Program-made: the position numbers and the translations under genes
Shown: in pieces, positions 46,053 to 57,584 of the stretch
Layout: each line of letters opens with the position of its first letter
How positions within the stretch are numbered: position 1 is the stretch's first letter
Notes under the pieces: generated by a model
Told to the model about the DNA's origin: nothing
The model's database searches: none
Seen by the model: the letters and a program-made list of their open reading frames with translations, nothing else
Source of the DNA: Beta vulgaris subsp. vulgaris
Taxonomy: Eukaryota; Streptophyta; Magnoliopsida; Caryophyllales; Amaranthaceae
Length of the DNA stretch: 64,000 bases
Assembly (NCBI RefSeq): GCF_026745355.1
Contig: NC_079205.1
Span: forward strand, 58,033,058 to 58,097,057
Direction: 5' to 3'

Positions 46053-47311
46053 TTTGGTACGTAGCTTTGTGATGAATCATGAATGGCATTATCATTTGAT
46101 CTGAGCTGGCATGAGTTGGAGAAGCAGTTTTGCTGAATTATTTGTTACATTTGTTTTTTATCTTAACAAGTTCACTAAGCAAGGCAAAGCCAAAAAAATG
46201 CATTTTCTGCTGAATTTGTTTGTGATTGAGACATTAAACTGATCCTGATATGTATCACTTTCAGATTTCATTTTTTTTGCTAAGAACTTGCGGCAGTCTC
46301 TTATTCTATGCATCTGATGATCCCCTTATCTTGTTAAACTTATTCTGAGTACTACTCCTATGCTGTTGTACCTGCCCATTTGGTTGAACAGCTAGTTGTG
46401 AGTGTTTTGGTTTAAGGAGTGAGGTTCGTGCTGATATTGGAAAAATGCTTATGTTAAGACTATTGAATTAAAGTTGGTCTCACAAGTCACAAGAGCAACA
46501 TGTTATGCTTCATGTTAGATTTCAAGGGCTATTAAATGTTCTGTACAACCTATCGGAAACAAAAAAAAGGTATCCATTACTACTACAAAGTGTTTGGTTG
46601 GTTGACATGAGAAAACATGGACGGTAAAGTTTCTTGTTAATTTTTTTGAGTGGAATTTCATAGTAATTTAAAAACTCTAAAGTTGTTTGTTTGGACAAGC
46701 CGAGATCATCTCACTTAGAAGCTGCTTTTCGGATTCAGCGATCTACCAAAACTTCGCCTGGAAGAGGTTGATTCTTGCCTATTCTTCATCTGTCTAACTG
46801 TCTTCTTACTCTTATATTGTCATAAATACAGGAAAGTCAGCTTTTCACTAAATTGATTAATTGAGTTATCTATTTGTTCTATCCTTTCTGAGTAATCAGA
46901 ATTTTTCATGTCATTTTTCACTAATTATACTGAACAAGCACTTAATTCATGTGAATTGTGATGTTTTTACCAAGTGCACATAAAATAAAGTAAAATTACA
47001 AAAATACCCTTCTTATTTTAACAGTGACCCATACAGCCATAGCCCATAACGCCATAAGTTCATAGCAGCTTTAGGTTTATCCTTGTTTCTTAAGTCGGCA
47101 GCCACGTGGCAAATAATTGGTCAAACTTTCACGAAGTTTCCATTATCTCTCTTGTCCAAATCTTCTCCAATATACTATTGTGTAATCGTGTTTCACGCTA
47201 CTGTATTAAATCAGGACGATCTGATTGGTCAGTTTCAATGAGATCTTTATAATTTATGATTGATACGACTAATAATCCAAGCTATCAATAAAAGTAGCTA
47301 ATATACTTAAT
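46053..47311. other. Intergenic between SET gene and DODA copy 2
   Basis: It holds the 3' untranslated region of the SET gene, then AT-rich sequence leading to the promoter of DODA copy 2. No further gene is seen. The region 47150-47300 is the probable promoter and leader. Confidence 0.45.
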
Positions 47312-47428
47312 ATGATACTTTCGTGCCAAAACTTGCAACTAAAATCATCACTTCAAGTTTCTTCAATCTCAACCCCAGAAATCAACAGAAGAACATTACT
47401 CAAATTCCTAATTAGCTCAAATCTGAAA

Positions 47429-49710
47429 ATGGGTAGTGAAGATAACATCAAAGAAACCTTCTTTATTTCTCATGGAACTCCAATGATGGCAATTGATGAT
47501 TCAAAGCCTTCTAAAAAATTCCTTGAAAGTTGGAGAGAGAAAATATTCTCTAAAAAACCCAAGGCTATTCTCGTCATTTCTGCTCACTGGGAAACTGATC
47601 AACCTTCTGTTAATGTTGTGGACATCAATGATACCATCTATGATTTCAGAGGTTTTCCTGCTCGTTTGTACCAGGTCTTTCTCTCTCCTCCCATCTTTTT
47701 TTTTTTTTTTTTGAGTTGTGATTTTTTTATTTGATTTCTTTATACTTTCTCCGTAACAGAAAGAATACAATAATTGGATATTATTATTTGTGAGATATAA
47801 AATATTTAATTGTTGCGTTTTTTATGTTACGGAGGAAGTATTTTTTGTTACCAAGTTTTTGCATAATTATTAAAGTGAAATAGTGAAAAGGGTTTATGTT
47901 GTATGAATTTTTCTGGATGTATGAAGATAGTGAAGTTTTAATTTTTACATGATTGAGGGTGTTAGTTTAGGCATATGTAAGGTAGAATTTGTTTGCATAA
48001 AAGTAGTGATACATGTTGTGTATGGAATTATTTGATGTGTTACTTATGACAAATTTCTAAGATTGGATCATTTGAGTCAATGGTCAATATCATGCCTAGA
48101 TGTGTTTTTATCCAAAAATGGTAGTTGTAATCTCTTTGCCTAAACTTATTTGGGCTGAAGTTGCTGGACCTTATTAGCCGTAAAACTTATAGTATAAACT
48201 TTGTAAGGTGAAGAGAGCGCATCTGAAAAATGTAAGAACGTTTTTTTATAAATGCTCTTGTTAAGTATAGATTGTTTGATTATAATTCTTAGATAGTGTT
48301 AGATATTGTGGAAACTCCATAAATTGGAGTGTTTACCATTGATCCTATTTAATTTATAGTGAAGCATACAAGATATTAGTCCTAATTAGATAAGGAAACC
48401 TAATAATATTGTAACACTATACAAGATTTTAGTCCTATAACAATTAATATCAGAAGAAATCTCACCATTATGTGTTAGGGAGTTCGAAATCTCACATTAT
48501 TAGATGAATTTGGCACTTGAAATGTATTAAATTAAACGTAGGAGTAAATCAAACATGTTGTACTGCAGTTTGGGGTGGAAGTTGTTTTGTTGTATTATAA
48601 CTGAAATTTATTAATGTAGCTCTTTCACTTGTTTACCAGTTTAAGTACTCGGCTCCTGGATCTCCAGAACTGGCAAACAGGATACAAGATCTTCTCGCAG
48701 GATCTGGCTTCAAATCTGTGAACACTGACAAGAAACGAGGGCTTGATCACGGTGCATGGGTGCCTCTAATGCTGATGTATCCTGAAGCTGACATCCCTGT
48801 TTGTCAGCTCTCTGTCCAATCGCATTTGGATGGAACACACCACTATAAGTTGGGACAAGCGTTGGCTCCTCTAAAGGATGAAGGTGTCCTCATCATTGGT
48901 TCCGGAAGTGCAACACACCCTTCGAATGGTACCCCTCCTTGTTCTGATGGAGTTGCTCCGTGGGCTGCAGCTTTTGATCGCTGGCTTGAAACAGCTCTGA
49001 CAAATGGAAGGTAATTTCTTTTCTTTTCAGCTAAAAACTAGAATGAACAAAAATTCAAACTTCAAATGTATGGTTATTGCTATGGCCTTTTTGGCTTCTC
49101 GATCATGATATTGCTTCTTGTCTCGCTTGGAACTACAAAGCTTTTTTCGGATCGAAAGAATTGGAGAAACAGGAAGGCGAGGGAGAGGAAATGGTCGATA
49201 AGTCATTGTTTGGATATTAACTTAATATTAAAATATAATCCTAGATTCAAATTGCATGACTAGAGCGCTCATCTGAGTTGTATCTGCTGAACTAATTTAC
49301 TTCTGCTAAACTTTACTTATGTTTGCTAAATTTACCTTATATATCTACTAAAATTATTCTTGATCTTGGCTTGTTAAGCATTTTGGTGGTTTGAGGCAGC
49401 TAGGGCCTTACCGCCTGACTACATTCTATGTTTTTCATACTGTTGATTAAGACAACAGTAGCTAGCTGTTAAAACATTGATCTTTGTATTTTTGACTATT
49501 ATCTACTCTCTGGTTTTCAGCTATGAAGAAGTGAACAAATATGAAACTAAAGCACCAAACTGGAAATTGGCTCATCCTTGGCCTGAGCACTTTTATCCAC
49601 TGCATGTAGCCATGGGTGCCGCTGGTGAAAATTCGAAGGCAGAACTTATTCACAACAGTTGGGATGGTGGTATCATGTCGTATGGCTCCTACAAGTTCAC
49701 TTCCACCTAA
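47429..49710 (+). CDS. DODA: DOPA 4,5-dioxygenase, betalain-type signature (copy 2)
   Basis: Exons 47429-47674, 48640-49010 and 49521-49710 give 268 residues, the normal length for the family, with the same intron phases as the other copies. Active-site histidines H15 (ISHG), H53 (SAHW), H119 (GLDHGAW) and HFYPLH are all there. The signature at residues 175-181 is HPSNGTP, matching the published betalain-type pattern H-P-[SA]-[ND]-x-T-P. This makes it the best candidate in the window for real L-DOPA dioxygenase activity. The residue across the last junction is Ser rather than the Arg seen in the other copies. An in-frame ATG at 47312 would add 39 residues. The other close reading is a DODA-alpha paralogue with weak activity, since several alpha copies in betalain plants are marginally active. 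Confidence 0.93.
47745..47838. mobile_element. 94-bp Stowaway-type MITE in intron 1 of DODA copy 2
   Basis: The inverted ends CTTTCTCCGTAACAGAAA and CTTCCTCCGTAACATAAAA have TA on both sides. They leave almost no interior, so this is a minimal element. Confidence 0.8.
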
Positions 49711-49797
49711 TTTCAACATTGTAATACTTGTTTAGTTTGTATCATCTCTTCAGCTCAATTATATTCTCTTCAAGAATGAATTAATCAGATCGAGTCT

Positions 49798-49910
49798 ATA
49801 TATATATATATATATATATACTTATATAATATATATATTATATATATATATATATACTTATATATATATAATATATATAATATACTATATATATATATAT
49901 ATACACTTAT
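49798..49910. repeat. (AT)n-rich microsatellite
   Basis: About 110 bp of interrupted TATATA repeat lies roughly 90 bases after the stop codon of DODA copy 2, probably in or near its 3' untranslated region. The rest of 49911-50670 shows no gene. Confidence 0.9.
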
Positions 49911-50673
49911 ATAGTTATATCTGAACTTATGTAGTTATGCTAATTATTACATTATCAAGCCTTTGTGAATTCTTGCAGAAACTATGGGTTAACCATTCGG
50001 ATATTGATTGACTGATGAAATTAATCAGGTGTGATTCTGAAACTCTGTTTATGGGTTCAAGATGTCCCTTGATATTTGATAATTTCTTGCTATCTTACTA
50101 AACAGAAAGTCTCATTGATTGTTCTGTAATACATGCATGCATTGTGATCATTTCTAGATGTTTATAATACTTGGTCTTATTGCATTTCTTTGAGAGTTCA
50201 ATACATTTTGTTGCTCAAATTTTATTTTATGTATCATATGTACATAAGACCAATTAAGTTGATTATGTGATTCTGATCAACTTTATGATCTTCTGTGAAA
50301 TTGTCTGTGATTTATTTATTTATTTATTCCTATGATCCTTCTTTGATGGAGTATTGTCTAACTCTCTAAAGACATTTCTCAACTTTGTCTCTTTCAATCA
50401 AATTTCATCGTCTTTGTATTTTCATAATGTACTTGTAATTTTGATAAATTCTTACTTTCTTTATTTATATGAGCGTTCCAGTCGAGCAACCACCTATTCC
50501 AAAATCATCAAAATTCAGAAAGAATCATGGTTATATGTGAACATATTTGCTTATGTCAACATTTATCGATATCAGTGGATTTCAGCTGGTTGGAAATAAC
50601 TGAAAAACAAAACTATATGGAATTAGGTTTTGATAACTTTCTTTGTTTTTGTTGAAAAAGGATGCATTAAAGT

Positions 50674-51174
50674 TTAAATAGTAGTATCATACAGCTCTTG
50701 GGAGCAAACCATGTAGTCATTACTAATACATTCCTCTAGATAAGTCTCTACGCAATAGCTAGGAACATGTTGGAAAATTCTAGCTACTCTATTACAAATT
50801 TGCGGGTCTTCATGTGTCATACAATATTTTGCCATCGTGTCCGCAATCTTGTTGTCTTGTCGCTTACAATGTAGGATCTTGATTTCCTCAAACTTCATGC
50901 GTAACTCCCTGCATTTACATAGTACATCAGAATATATATTAGTTTGGGTTATATGTTGGTCACGGAGTTGTGTGGCCGTTTTACAATCGGAGAAAAGTAC
51001 CAATTTCCTAAAGCCATGGTGGAGGGCAAATGCTAACCCCTCATGAATACCTTGCAGTTCGGCCCCCAACGCATCACGTGCGAATGTGGTTTTTGTAAAG
51101 CCGCTCACCCATTTTCCCTCACTTGTTCTCACTACCCCTGCTAGCCACTTTTGATCATAGTTAAAGTCTTAAAG
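50674..51174 (-). pseudogene. LINE-type RNase H (RVT_3) fragment
   Basis: An open frame begins at about 51174 (DFNYDQKWLAGVVR) and runs to the stop at 50674. It carries an RVT_3 RNase H fold: an ALGAELQGIHEGLAFAL helix (catalytic Glu), LVLFSDCKTA (catalytic Asp) and KRQDNKIADTMAKY near the C-terminus. This domain closes plant L1-type LINE ORF2. The upstream reverse transcriptase is absent. It could also be a domesticated stand-alone RNase H, but I see no start context or introns that support that. Confidence 0.65.
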
Positions 51175-51499
51175 AGAACATTGAAAAGTGGATTTGAAAA
51201 TGAGTTGGAGGAGATATAAATGCTGTGGGAAAAACAAGTTGTTTTCACCTTTTTGCTATCTCATTAAGGAAGTCATTGAAGTATATATATACACTATTAC
51301 GGTTGGTAACTGATTAAGTTGTTTTCACTTTTTTTCCCCCTTTTGCTATGTCATTAAGGAAGTTGTTGAAGTATATACACTATTAAGGTTGGTTAAATGA
51401 TTAGATTATATTAGTTGGTGCAGAAGTGCATAATCATTCGAAGTTCTGGTGGTTGGTGTGGGATTTTGATGGGCATCCTAAGCTGCTAGCTCATTTTGT

Positions 51500-52470
51500 G
51501 TGACAAGTTGGCAAGGAAACCATGGATGTAAAAGAGAGTTTATTTAGGAGACGTATAGCCTAAGATGATTTGGAGAGCACAGTACGATGAAAGTTGTAAG
51601 CTGTGTTCGGGGGTAGTTATTGTCTATTGTTGGCCTCTATGGTAGAATCAGTCAGTCGGGGGCCTGAGAGATGTGGTTTACCCTGTGGCGGATGTCAGCG
51701 GTTCGAGTCCGCTTATCTCTAACTCGTGAACTTAGCCAAAACAAAGCTATATGATAGCACCCAATTTTTCCTATTCGGTCGTTCAGTCTATGATTTATCA
51801 TTCATGTCATGTTGTAGGGTGGAAGTAGAATCAATAACCACGTCCTCTTTGAATGTGAACTAATCAAGAGTGTGTGGGAGGAAAGCAAGCATGCTGCTTT
51901 GGTAGAAGATGGTCATGTGGGTTCAGTGGCGGCAAAGCTGATTAAGTGAACTAGCAAGATGGGAAAAGATAGGTGAGAGAAATCATGACAATTGCGTGGG
52001 TGATTTGGTTTTGTCGAAACCATTTTGTATATGCTCATGAAATATTGAAAGTTCACGTCATGGTTGTAAGTTTTCTTCAAATTGTGGCTGATTTTGATGC
52101 TTACAAACAATAGGTATTACCTTCTTTCATTCGCACTAGGCCAAGTTTATTTAGCACACAACGAAAGGAACCACCCCTGGGTACGCTGAAGATAAATGTT
52201 GATGTCCATATGGTGGAGGGTGTATATAGGAATGGGGGTTGTGATATGGGATGCTGATGGGAGAATTGTGTTGGTTGTTGTGAAAAGGATGGACTTTGGC
52301 TAGGACACAAGGTTGGCTGAAGTTGCTGCGCTGCTTGCTATGGGCTGTAGGTTGCTCGGAGATGTGGGCATGATGATGTTTGGCTTGAGGGAGATGCACT
52401 CGACGTGGTTCATGAGGTGTTGAAGGAGAATGATGGTTGTGCTCCAATCTGCTTGTTATTCCTTCAAAGA
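51500..52470 (+). pseudogene. Decayed LINE zf-RVT and RNase H region, split by plastid DNA
   Basis: Broken plus-strand frames read DESCKLCSG near 51585-51612, then after the plastid insert INNHVLFECELIKSVWEES (near 51832-51890), the usual zinc-binding block of plant LINEs. Further on, RKEPPLGTLKINVD (near 52158-52200) marks the start of RNase H. Several stops follow. The antisense ORFs over 52101-52552 are shadows. Confidence 0.75.
51640..51816 (+). other. Nuclear plastid DNA insertion (NUPT)
   Basis: Positions 51688-51721 match the 3' exon of plastid trnA-UGC, with the T-arm GCGGTTCGAGTCCGC and acceptor CTTATCTC. The following AACTCGTGAACTTAGCC and GATAGCACCCAATTTTTCC match, from memory, the plastid spacer leading to 23S rRNA. 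The preceding GGGGCCTGAGAG is the end of the trnA intron. Several substitutions show it is an old insertion. It is not a functional tRNA, because only the 3' half is present. It interrupts the zinc-finger coding of a LINE remnant. Confidence 0.82.
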
Positions 52471-52807
52471 CTCTCCGAGTAGCGGTTATGTATAATAATG
52501 CGCCACAATTTATGTTTCCTATAACCGCTAAATTCGCTAATACAATCAGCACGTCTTTAATGTGAACAACTAATTATAATAACATTTTTGCTTAAGCACA
52601 ATATAAAAAAAATTCTCGCATCCAGTCTTACGTGGACGATATGCAAGGAAATAATATTAACTTTGATGCAAAATAGGAATTAAAACTTGCTTTTGTAATA
52701 TCTATGAAAAAAAATCTAGATAATTCGTAACTATTTCTGGACAAATAGATTATTACACTTACGATCTTACGAGTGATTGAGGGATCAAATCATTATTAAG
52801 TTTCATA

Positions 52808-53080
52808 TCTATAACAATATACTAATTATATTACCAAAGATGTCTTAGCCTAGTGGTTAAGATTGATATGTTACTCTCTCATTAAAAAAATTCTTGTCTA
52901 AATCATTAATAAGATATTATAGGAAACAAAATCTTCTACATAGAAATATTCTTTAACCAAAAAACATATATAATTCTTTATAAGAGGTCGTTTGAAATAA
53001 AATTTTCAAGGAAATGAAAATTCCAACGATAACCAAACGAATCCTAATACATGCCGAGTTAAGCTCGGACCTAAACTAGT
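52808..53080 (+). mobile_element. Helitron fragment with 3' terminus
   Basis: The 3' end has the hairpin CCGAG-TTAAG-CTCGG (53054-53068) followed by ACCTAAACTAGT ending at 53080. The 5' limit is guessed from a TCTATAACAATATACTAATT at 52808, so the left boundary is uncertain. The stretch 52471-52807 shows nothing else. Confidence 0.6.
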
Positions 53081-53216
53081 GAACCTTCCAAACTTAAAAA
53101 ATTATGCTATGTAAATGTGAACCAAAACCATCATATTGACACAAAACCTACTCAAAACTAATGAGCCATTAAAACTAAAAATATAAATAATCATGTCACA
53201 ATGAAAAAAAGTAGTA

Positions 53217-53474
53217 CTCCCTCCGTCCTATAATATAGTGCCTATTTCATTTTTGGTGGGTCAAACTTTAAAATCTTTGACCGAATATTCTCATTTGTAT
53301 ATATAAAAAAACATATTCATGTGGGATCTTGTTAGATTCGTCTCAATGTGTAGTTTCATAATATCAACTTTTTATATTTTTTATTAAAACGAAATTGAAG
53401 ATATTAAAGGTCAAAGTTACGTCTTAAAGACCGTTTAAAAAAGAAACAAGCACTATATTATGGGACGGAGGGAG
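53217..53474. mobile_element. Stowaway-type MITE upstream of DODA copy 3
   Basis: This is 258 bp with inverted ends CTCCCTCCGTCCTATAATATAG and TA on both sides (53215-53216, 53475-53476). It shares the internal GTGGGATCTTGTTAGATTCG block with the copies at 10273-12980 and 56635-56888. Its right end is 171 bp upstream of the first ATG of DODA copy 3, so it is likely in the core promoter or leader. Confidence 0.92.
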
Positions 53475-53644
53475 TATTATTTATCCATTACAAAAATACC
53501 GAAAATTCTACGTTCAAAAGAGTGTAGCGTCAAAGAAACCAAAGGGGGTTGGTAACTTGGTAATTGGTATAGGTCAGCTCACACGTCAACCATCTGTAGT
53601 TGTCCATATACAATTATAACTTTATCTTTGTTATAGTTATAAAT

Positions 53645-56600
53645 ATGACGCGGCAACAACGCAAGTTTCGCAACCCAAATAATTCCTTTCATAACAATTT
53701 CAAAACTTCAACCAAATTCACAAATCTTCACCTTATTTTCTTCACATCTCTTCTAACAATCTTCGTGTTGTTTTATTTTGTTGTCAACATCTCAAAATTT
53801 GGCAAACCAACAAAAATGAGTTATAATAGTGGTGCAAAAATTATGGAGACTTTTTACATATCGCATGGATCGCCGATGCTAGCGATCGACGATTCGATTC
53901 CTGCGAGACATTTTTTAAAGAGTTGGAGAGAGAAAATATATGATCAAAAACCAAAAGCTATCTTAATTATTTCGGGTCACTGGGAAACACATGAACCTAC
54001 GGTTAATGCGGTTGATCGTTGTGATACTATCTATGATTTTTATGGCTTTCCTGCTCCTATGTATAAGGTATGTATACTATGTTGTTTTTGTTTCTCTATC
54101 TTTAATTTGTCGTTTGCGTGGATGTCATCTAATTTAGTTAGTAGAGTCCGCGGAAGGGATGCAATATGTGAGATTGAACTTGTCTATATCAGTGCGGTTA
54201 GTTGTTAAAATAGTATTGTGGAAAGAAATTTCTTTGGTTTAGGGAAATAAATTTAAAGTTGGAGTGATGAATTGATGATTATTCGGCTATTTTGAGCTGA
54301 ATTTTAGTGGGAACTAAGAAGGTGGTAACAATTAACAAATGGTGGAGTGTCATTTTTTTTTTTTATGTCTTTCATGGGTTTGGTGAGATATTTTCTTCTT
54401 GTTATTTTTTTTTTTTTTTGGATACGTATTCATACAAGCTAAAAATATTTAAGGGAGAAGAGGGGTTTGGGGTGTCTGGCTTGTAATGGGCCTTTAGGTG
54501 GGGATCCAGTGTGAGGCAACCCAGAGAAATTCTTTTTATCAATTTTTTTTAAATGTGAAAAATAATTATACAATTTGATTATAATGAGGATGTTTGGGCT
54601 CATATATAGTATAATATACGTAAAATATACAGTTACAACTTTACAAAGATACCTTTAGTATCATCTATTAGGTGAGACTTTAGTGCGTGACATTTAGGCA
54701 ATAGAATGATGCTATCCAACATTTCAACTGCGAAGTTTAAATTGCTGGTAAAATTTTCCTAGATGATAATAGAAGGTGTTCTCTAAATTTCTAATATATT
54801 AAGCACCATTTTTGTTTTAATATAGTCTTTGACTTGATCAACTCTTTATAAATCACTTGAAAAATATTGTCGAACATACCTTAATACTCCATCCATTTTC
54901 TTATTTAATAAATTCAATGCTTTGACTTGTTTAATTTATTCATCAATGGATATATTTGACCACACTAGTAACTTTGAAAATTTTACAATTCCTTAAAGTT
55001 TATATATTTGAAAGATACTGATTGAAACAATTGTATTAAATATTAATACACAAGGGAGTAATTTTTTGATATTAAATTTGGTGGTCATTGATGGCCATGT
55101 AAAGCAAAGTGTAAACATTAAAATTATATTCAAATAAAGGTAGGCCGGCCATGTTTGACAATTAACGAATGTAGTTGTTAGCTGATAGCTTGTATTAGTT
55201 GATAGTTGATAACTGATAGCTGATTGTATTAGCTAATCTGACTAGCTGATTGTATTAGCTAATCTGACTAGCTGATTGTATTAGTTAGTTGATTTGAATA
55301 GCTTATTATAGTAGTTGTTTGTACAAAAGTGTTCGGTAAGTAGCTGATATCTAATTGTTACATAATCGTGTAAAATGACCAAAAAGAATATATGCATAAT
55401 TTATTGTTGTATCATATACTGTTTATTAATATAATTCTCAACAACTTTAAGACATAAATGTAGTTGACCCACTCATTATTCCCAAAAACCTCTAATGTCA
55501 AAAAGCTCCTCCCCTTAGCTTTTTCAAAAAGAGCTTCTTGAGCATAATCAGTTAATTGAAACCTCTCTTTACCAAACACTCAATTTAGAGGATTGACTAG
55601 TCAAATCCTTTAATATGAGTTCAAACTTCTAATTTTACCCCAAACCTCTGTTTACCAAATAAGGCCGCAGTGTTTTGCAATTACACATTTTTGGTATATA
55701 GTTTGAAACATTTGATATGATGATATAATTTTCATATATAGTAAAAAATATGTATGGTTAAACTTCAAACCAAAGTCAAAATGTTGCCATTATACCGTTA
55801 TGCAAGTAGTATCAACTTTTAACACACCCATGAATTCTCTTCACAGCTTAAGTACCCTGCTCCTGGAGCTCCAGAATTGGCTAAGCGAGTGCAAGAACTA
55901 CTGAAAGAGTCCGGATTAAAACGTGTGCACATAGACAAGAAACGAGGCCTTGATCATGGTGCCTGGGTGCCTTTGATGCTGATGTACCCTCAGGCTGATA
56001 TTCCTGTTTGTCAACTTTCAATTCAAATGAACAAGGATGCTACATACCACTATAACATGGGCCAAGCATTGGCTCCTCTTAAGGAGGAAGGTGTTCTCAT
56101 CATTGGTTCCGGAAGCGCGACTCATAACTTGAGGATCCTCAATAGGGATGCTTCTGGTGAAGTTGCTCCATGGGCTGGAGAGTTTGATAAATGGCTAGAA
56201 GAAGCTTTGATCAGTGGAAGGTAATGACTCTTTCATATATACTTTGATGCTCCACATTTAGGTACATATTGCAAGTTTTTGAATTGGTGAATTAGGATTG
56301 GCTATGATGATTTGAGTTAGCAAAGTGTACATGTATATGGGAGAAGTTCATAACTAGCTAATTGACTTCATTCATATCGTAGGCCGCTTTCTCCTTACCT
56401 ATAAAAAAAATTATAGGGAAATTTTTTGAAACGATTTAAAATATAAATGTGATTTTATGGATGGAGGGAGTAGCTTTTAATCAGGCGATGTTATAATACC
56501 CATTAAATTCATAATTAATTAATTTTGCTATATCTCTTCAACAGCTATTTTATCGAGCTTACATAAATCATCATTTTCCCCTTTTTTTTGGGAATTGGAT

Positions 56601-57158
56601 TCCATCAAACATTAATATTTATATCTAGTAGGTACCTCCGTTCTGTTTTAAATGAAACATTGGATGAAATGACACTATTCACTAATCAATTTTAACTCCA
56701 ATTTGTCGCTATTATATAAAGAAAAACATAGTCAAGTGGGATCTTGTTAGATTCGTCTCGATGTATACTATCAAATTATAACTTTTTTATATTTTTTACG
56801 TTTACACAACTAAAGATATTAATGACTAAAGAAGCGCGTTGGGTTGCGTGAAAAAGCAAACGTTTCATTTAAAACGGAACGGAGGAAGTATGATAACAAT
56901 TAAACGCGTTCCTTCTATTAGTAGTAAATCCTATGCTTATGTGATGGTTGAACTTCAATTTTCAGGCATGAAGATGTGAATCTGTACTTGCAGAAAGCTC
57001 CCCATGCAAAAAAGGCTCATCCAATGCCGGACCATTTTTACCCATTGCATGTAGCCCTGGGTGCTGCTGGTGAACACGCCAAGGGGGAGCTCGTTCATCG
57101 TAGCTGGGGTCTTGGTACCCTTTCCTATGCCTCCTACAAGTTCACCTCCCCGAACTAA
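53645..57158 (+). CDS. DODA-beta-like LigB dioxygenase (copy 3)
   Basis: Exons 53645-54067, 55847-56220 and 56966-57158 give 329 residues, or 272 if translation starts at the internal ATG at 53816, which matches the family's usual length. Counted from 53816, H17 (ISHG), the SGHW histidine, GLDHGAW and HFYPLH are all present. The signature reads THNLR, the non-betalain H-N-L-R type, with one more residue than copy 2 in this loop. This is the ancestral DODA-beta (LigB) type found across land plants; its physiological substrate is not established. The 57-residue extension from 53645 contains a hydrophobic stretch at 28-49, which would be a signal anchor, unusual for this soluble family. Intron 1 carries a Tourist-like element and intron 2 a Stowaway-type MITE. 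Confidence 0.9.
55147..55666. mobile_element. Tourist-like element in intron 1 of DODA copy 3
   Basis: Inverted ends GGCCATGTTTGACAATT and GGCCTTATTTGGTAAAC match, in opposite orientation, those of the element at 40549-41521. The interior holds four or more AGCTGATTGTATTAGCTAAT-type direct repeats (about 55190-55300). Confidence 0.7.
56635..56888. mobile_element. Stowaway-type MITE in intron 2 of DODA copy 3
   Basis: This is 254 bp with inverted ends CCTCCGTTCTGTTTTAAATG and TA on both sides. It has the same internal GTGGGATCTTGTTAGATTCG block as 53217-53474. It ends about 75 bases before the acceptor of exon 3. Confidence 0.88.
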
Positions 57159-57584
57159 TTGTAATTTAGTGTAAATTTGTTAACGTGTGATAGCTAATTA
57201 TGGTGGTGTGTCATCTTTCTACATGTACCATATTTTGAGTTCTTGATTTATCATCTTTTGTGGTGTTTAAACCAAGCTTACGTATGCCAACATGATGTGC
57301 ACAACAATTTGGTAGTGTAGAACTTATGGAGTGATATACTGATATGATTATGGGCCCGAGGGGGGTTTCCTATGATTACTACCAGTTTCTTACGACAAGG
57401 AAGTATTGATTTGTTGTAAATGTAACGCTTTCTGTGCTCTCTCAATTTAAATAAAGTTTATGGCCATATTTTATTTTTTTTATAAATTGGTTGTATTTTG
57501 TTGACTCATTAAGAAGCAGCCTAAGCATGTACATCAACTGTCTTTTTTCTTTTTTTAGAAGAAGTAAAAACATCATGAGCCAAT

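Noticed and set aside
51688..51721. Possible nuclear tRNA-Ala gene
   Set aside because: Only the 3' exon of plastid trnA-UGC is present. The 5' half, anticodon and internal A box are missing.
52101..52552. Antisense 133-codon His/Pro-rich ORF
   Set aside because: It is the shadow of a decayed plus-strand LINE RNase H region.
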